From contig NZ_CALPCV010000007.1 of assembly GCF_943193095.1 (NCBI RefSeq), forward strand, positions 28,144-92,143: 64,000 bases of DNA, written 5' to 3'. The notes under the pieces were generated by a model. The model made no database searches. It saw nothing but the letters and a program-made list of their open reading frames with translations, and was not told where the DNA came from. Positions 63,347 through 64,000 of this stretch are shown one piece after another. The stretch is from Parasutterella muris. Its GTDB lineage: Bacteria > Pseudomonadota > Gammaproteobacteria > Burkholderiales > Burkholderiaceae_F. The translations under genes were made by a program, and so were the position numbers. Numbering within the stretch: the first letter of the stretch is position 1; every line of letters starts with the position of its first letter.

Positions 63347-63988
63347 TTAGAGGTTGTTTTCGCTGGCCCAGACCGCCGCTTCGACTCGTGATCGGAAGGA
63401 GAGTTTGCGAAGCAGGTGCTTTACGTGAACCTTTACGGTTCCGTCCGATATGGAAAGGACTCGCGCAATTTCCTTATTAGTTTGACCATGCGCGATAAGT
63501 TTCAGAATTTCGAGTTCCCGGTCGGTCAAATCGGACATTCTTCTTTCTTTTCCGAATCCGTCTTCTTTCAGGCATTCCGCCAGCACCTGATTCATGGGTC
63601 CGGAGAGGACCGTTTGACCGTTAAGGCCGCGTCGGATGTCTTCTAAGATTTGATCAGGTTCCTGATCTTTAAGGAGGTAGCCGTCGGCGCCGTTCTGGAA
63701 ACACTGCAGCAAATCGGCCGAGGAGTCGGAAACCGTCAGCATAATGACTCGAATGGACGGGTCTTCCTGTTTTACAGCCGTTAAGATTTCCACGCCGCTG
63801 GTGTTTTTCATATTCAGGTCAAGGAGTACCAGATCCGGTTCGGATTGGCGAACGGCAGCCATTGCGCTTTCAAAATCGCCGGCTTCGGCGACCACTTCAA
63901 ATATCGGGTTCATTCCCAGCAGCTGGACAACGCCTCGTCGGAAAAGAGGATGGTCGTCAACGACGACAACTCGATAAGTTTCTGCCAT
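63347..63988 (-). CDS. NarL/NarP-type response regulator
   Basis: 213 residues. Receiver domain with the acidic pair DD (11-12), phosphoacceptor Asp57 (LVLLDLNM) and Lys in GYLLKD; C-terminal LuxR-type HTH (LTDRELEILKLIAHGQTNKEIARVLSISDGTVKVHVKHLLRKL). Convergent with nap. It probably controls nap and other anaerobic genes in response to nitrate/nitrite. The partner sensor kinase is not in the window and may lie just beyond the right edge, upstream of this gene. Confidence 0.92.
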   Translation of the reverse strand: MAETYRVVVVDDHPLFRRGVVQLLGMNPIFEVVAEAGDFESAMAAVRQSEPDLVLLDLNMKNTSGVEILTAVKQEDPSIRVIMLTVSDSSADLLQCFQNGADGYLLKDQEPDQILEDIRRGLNGQTVLSGPMNQVLAECLKEDGFGKERRMSDLTDRELEILKLIAHGQTNKEIARVLSISDGTVKVHVKHLLRKLSFRSRVEAAVWASENNL

Positions 63989-64000
63989 ACCGTTCCTATC

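Overview
The window looks like a chromosomal piece of an anaerobic, probably gut-associated betaproteobacterium of the Burkholderiales, most like the Sutterellaceae (Sutterella/Parasutterella type). This is inferred from gene order (glnE divergent from yhdP-nit-tldD; yebC-purD-x-nadD and rsfS-rlmH-maf), from a Burkholderiales-type porin, and from the respiratory content: exported flavin reductase, tetraheme cytochrome, NapDAGHB, DcuB and a nickel-pincer lactate racemase set. No rRNA, tRNA, insertion sequence, CRISPR array or prophage was seen.

Layout. 1-4.3 kb: the 3' part of a large autotransporter (cut by the window edge) and a lipoprotein. 4.4-10.8 kb: the most interesting region. A four-gene minus-strand operon encodes a Tat-exported fumarate/urocanate-reductase-like flavoprotein, a tetraheme cytochrome c, an exported histidine-ammonia-lyase homologue that lacks the Ala-Ser-Gly triad needed to build the MIO cofactor, and a porin. 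A perfect sigma-54 promoter precedes it, facing a divergent GAF/AAA+/Fis enhancer-binding regulator, with three copies of a 12-13 bp operator-like motif between. I read it as a self-contained periplasmic respiratory module: a lyase makes an acrylate-type electron acceptor (thiourocanate from ergothioneine is the best guess) and the flavoprotein/cytochrome pair reduces it. 10.8-16 kb: a CdsA-like/PlsC-like lipid pair, an MFS transporter, TldD and a Nit amidase. 16-26 kb: YhdP, GlnE, a YheT hydrolase, a VUT transporter and ferrochelatase.

26-32 kb: grpE-dnaK-dnaJ with a candidate sigma-32 promoter before grpE, truC, and an orphan PheC-like periplasmic binding protein. 31.7-37.3 kb: an RND pump with its adaptor, and a Bcr/CflA-type MFS pump. 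37.4-47.3 kb: YeiH, aminopeptidase P, a small lipoprotein, DAHP synthase, RhlE, FKBP, PdxY, a split chromate transporter, and maf-rlmH-rsfS. 47.5-52.1 kb: a membrane phosphoesterase inserted between rsfS and nadD, then nadD, a secreted unknown, purD and yebC.

52.1-64 kb: larA, preceded by an intergenic stretch with nested stems that may be a structured RNA; convergent larB-larC-larE, with LarC reduced to its N-terminal half; dcuB; napDAGHB without napC; and a NarL/NarP-type response regulator. Together these suggest lactate use, fumarate/succinate exchange and nitrate respiration, and the 4.4-9.1 kb operon would add one more anaerobic electron sink.
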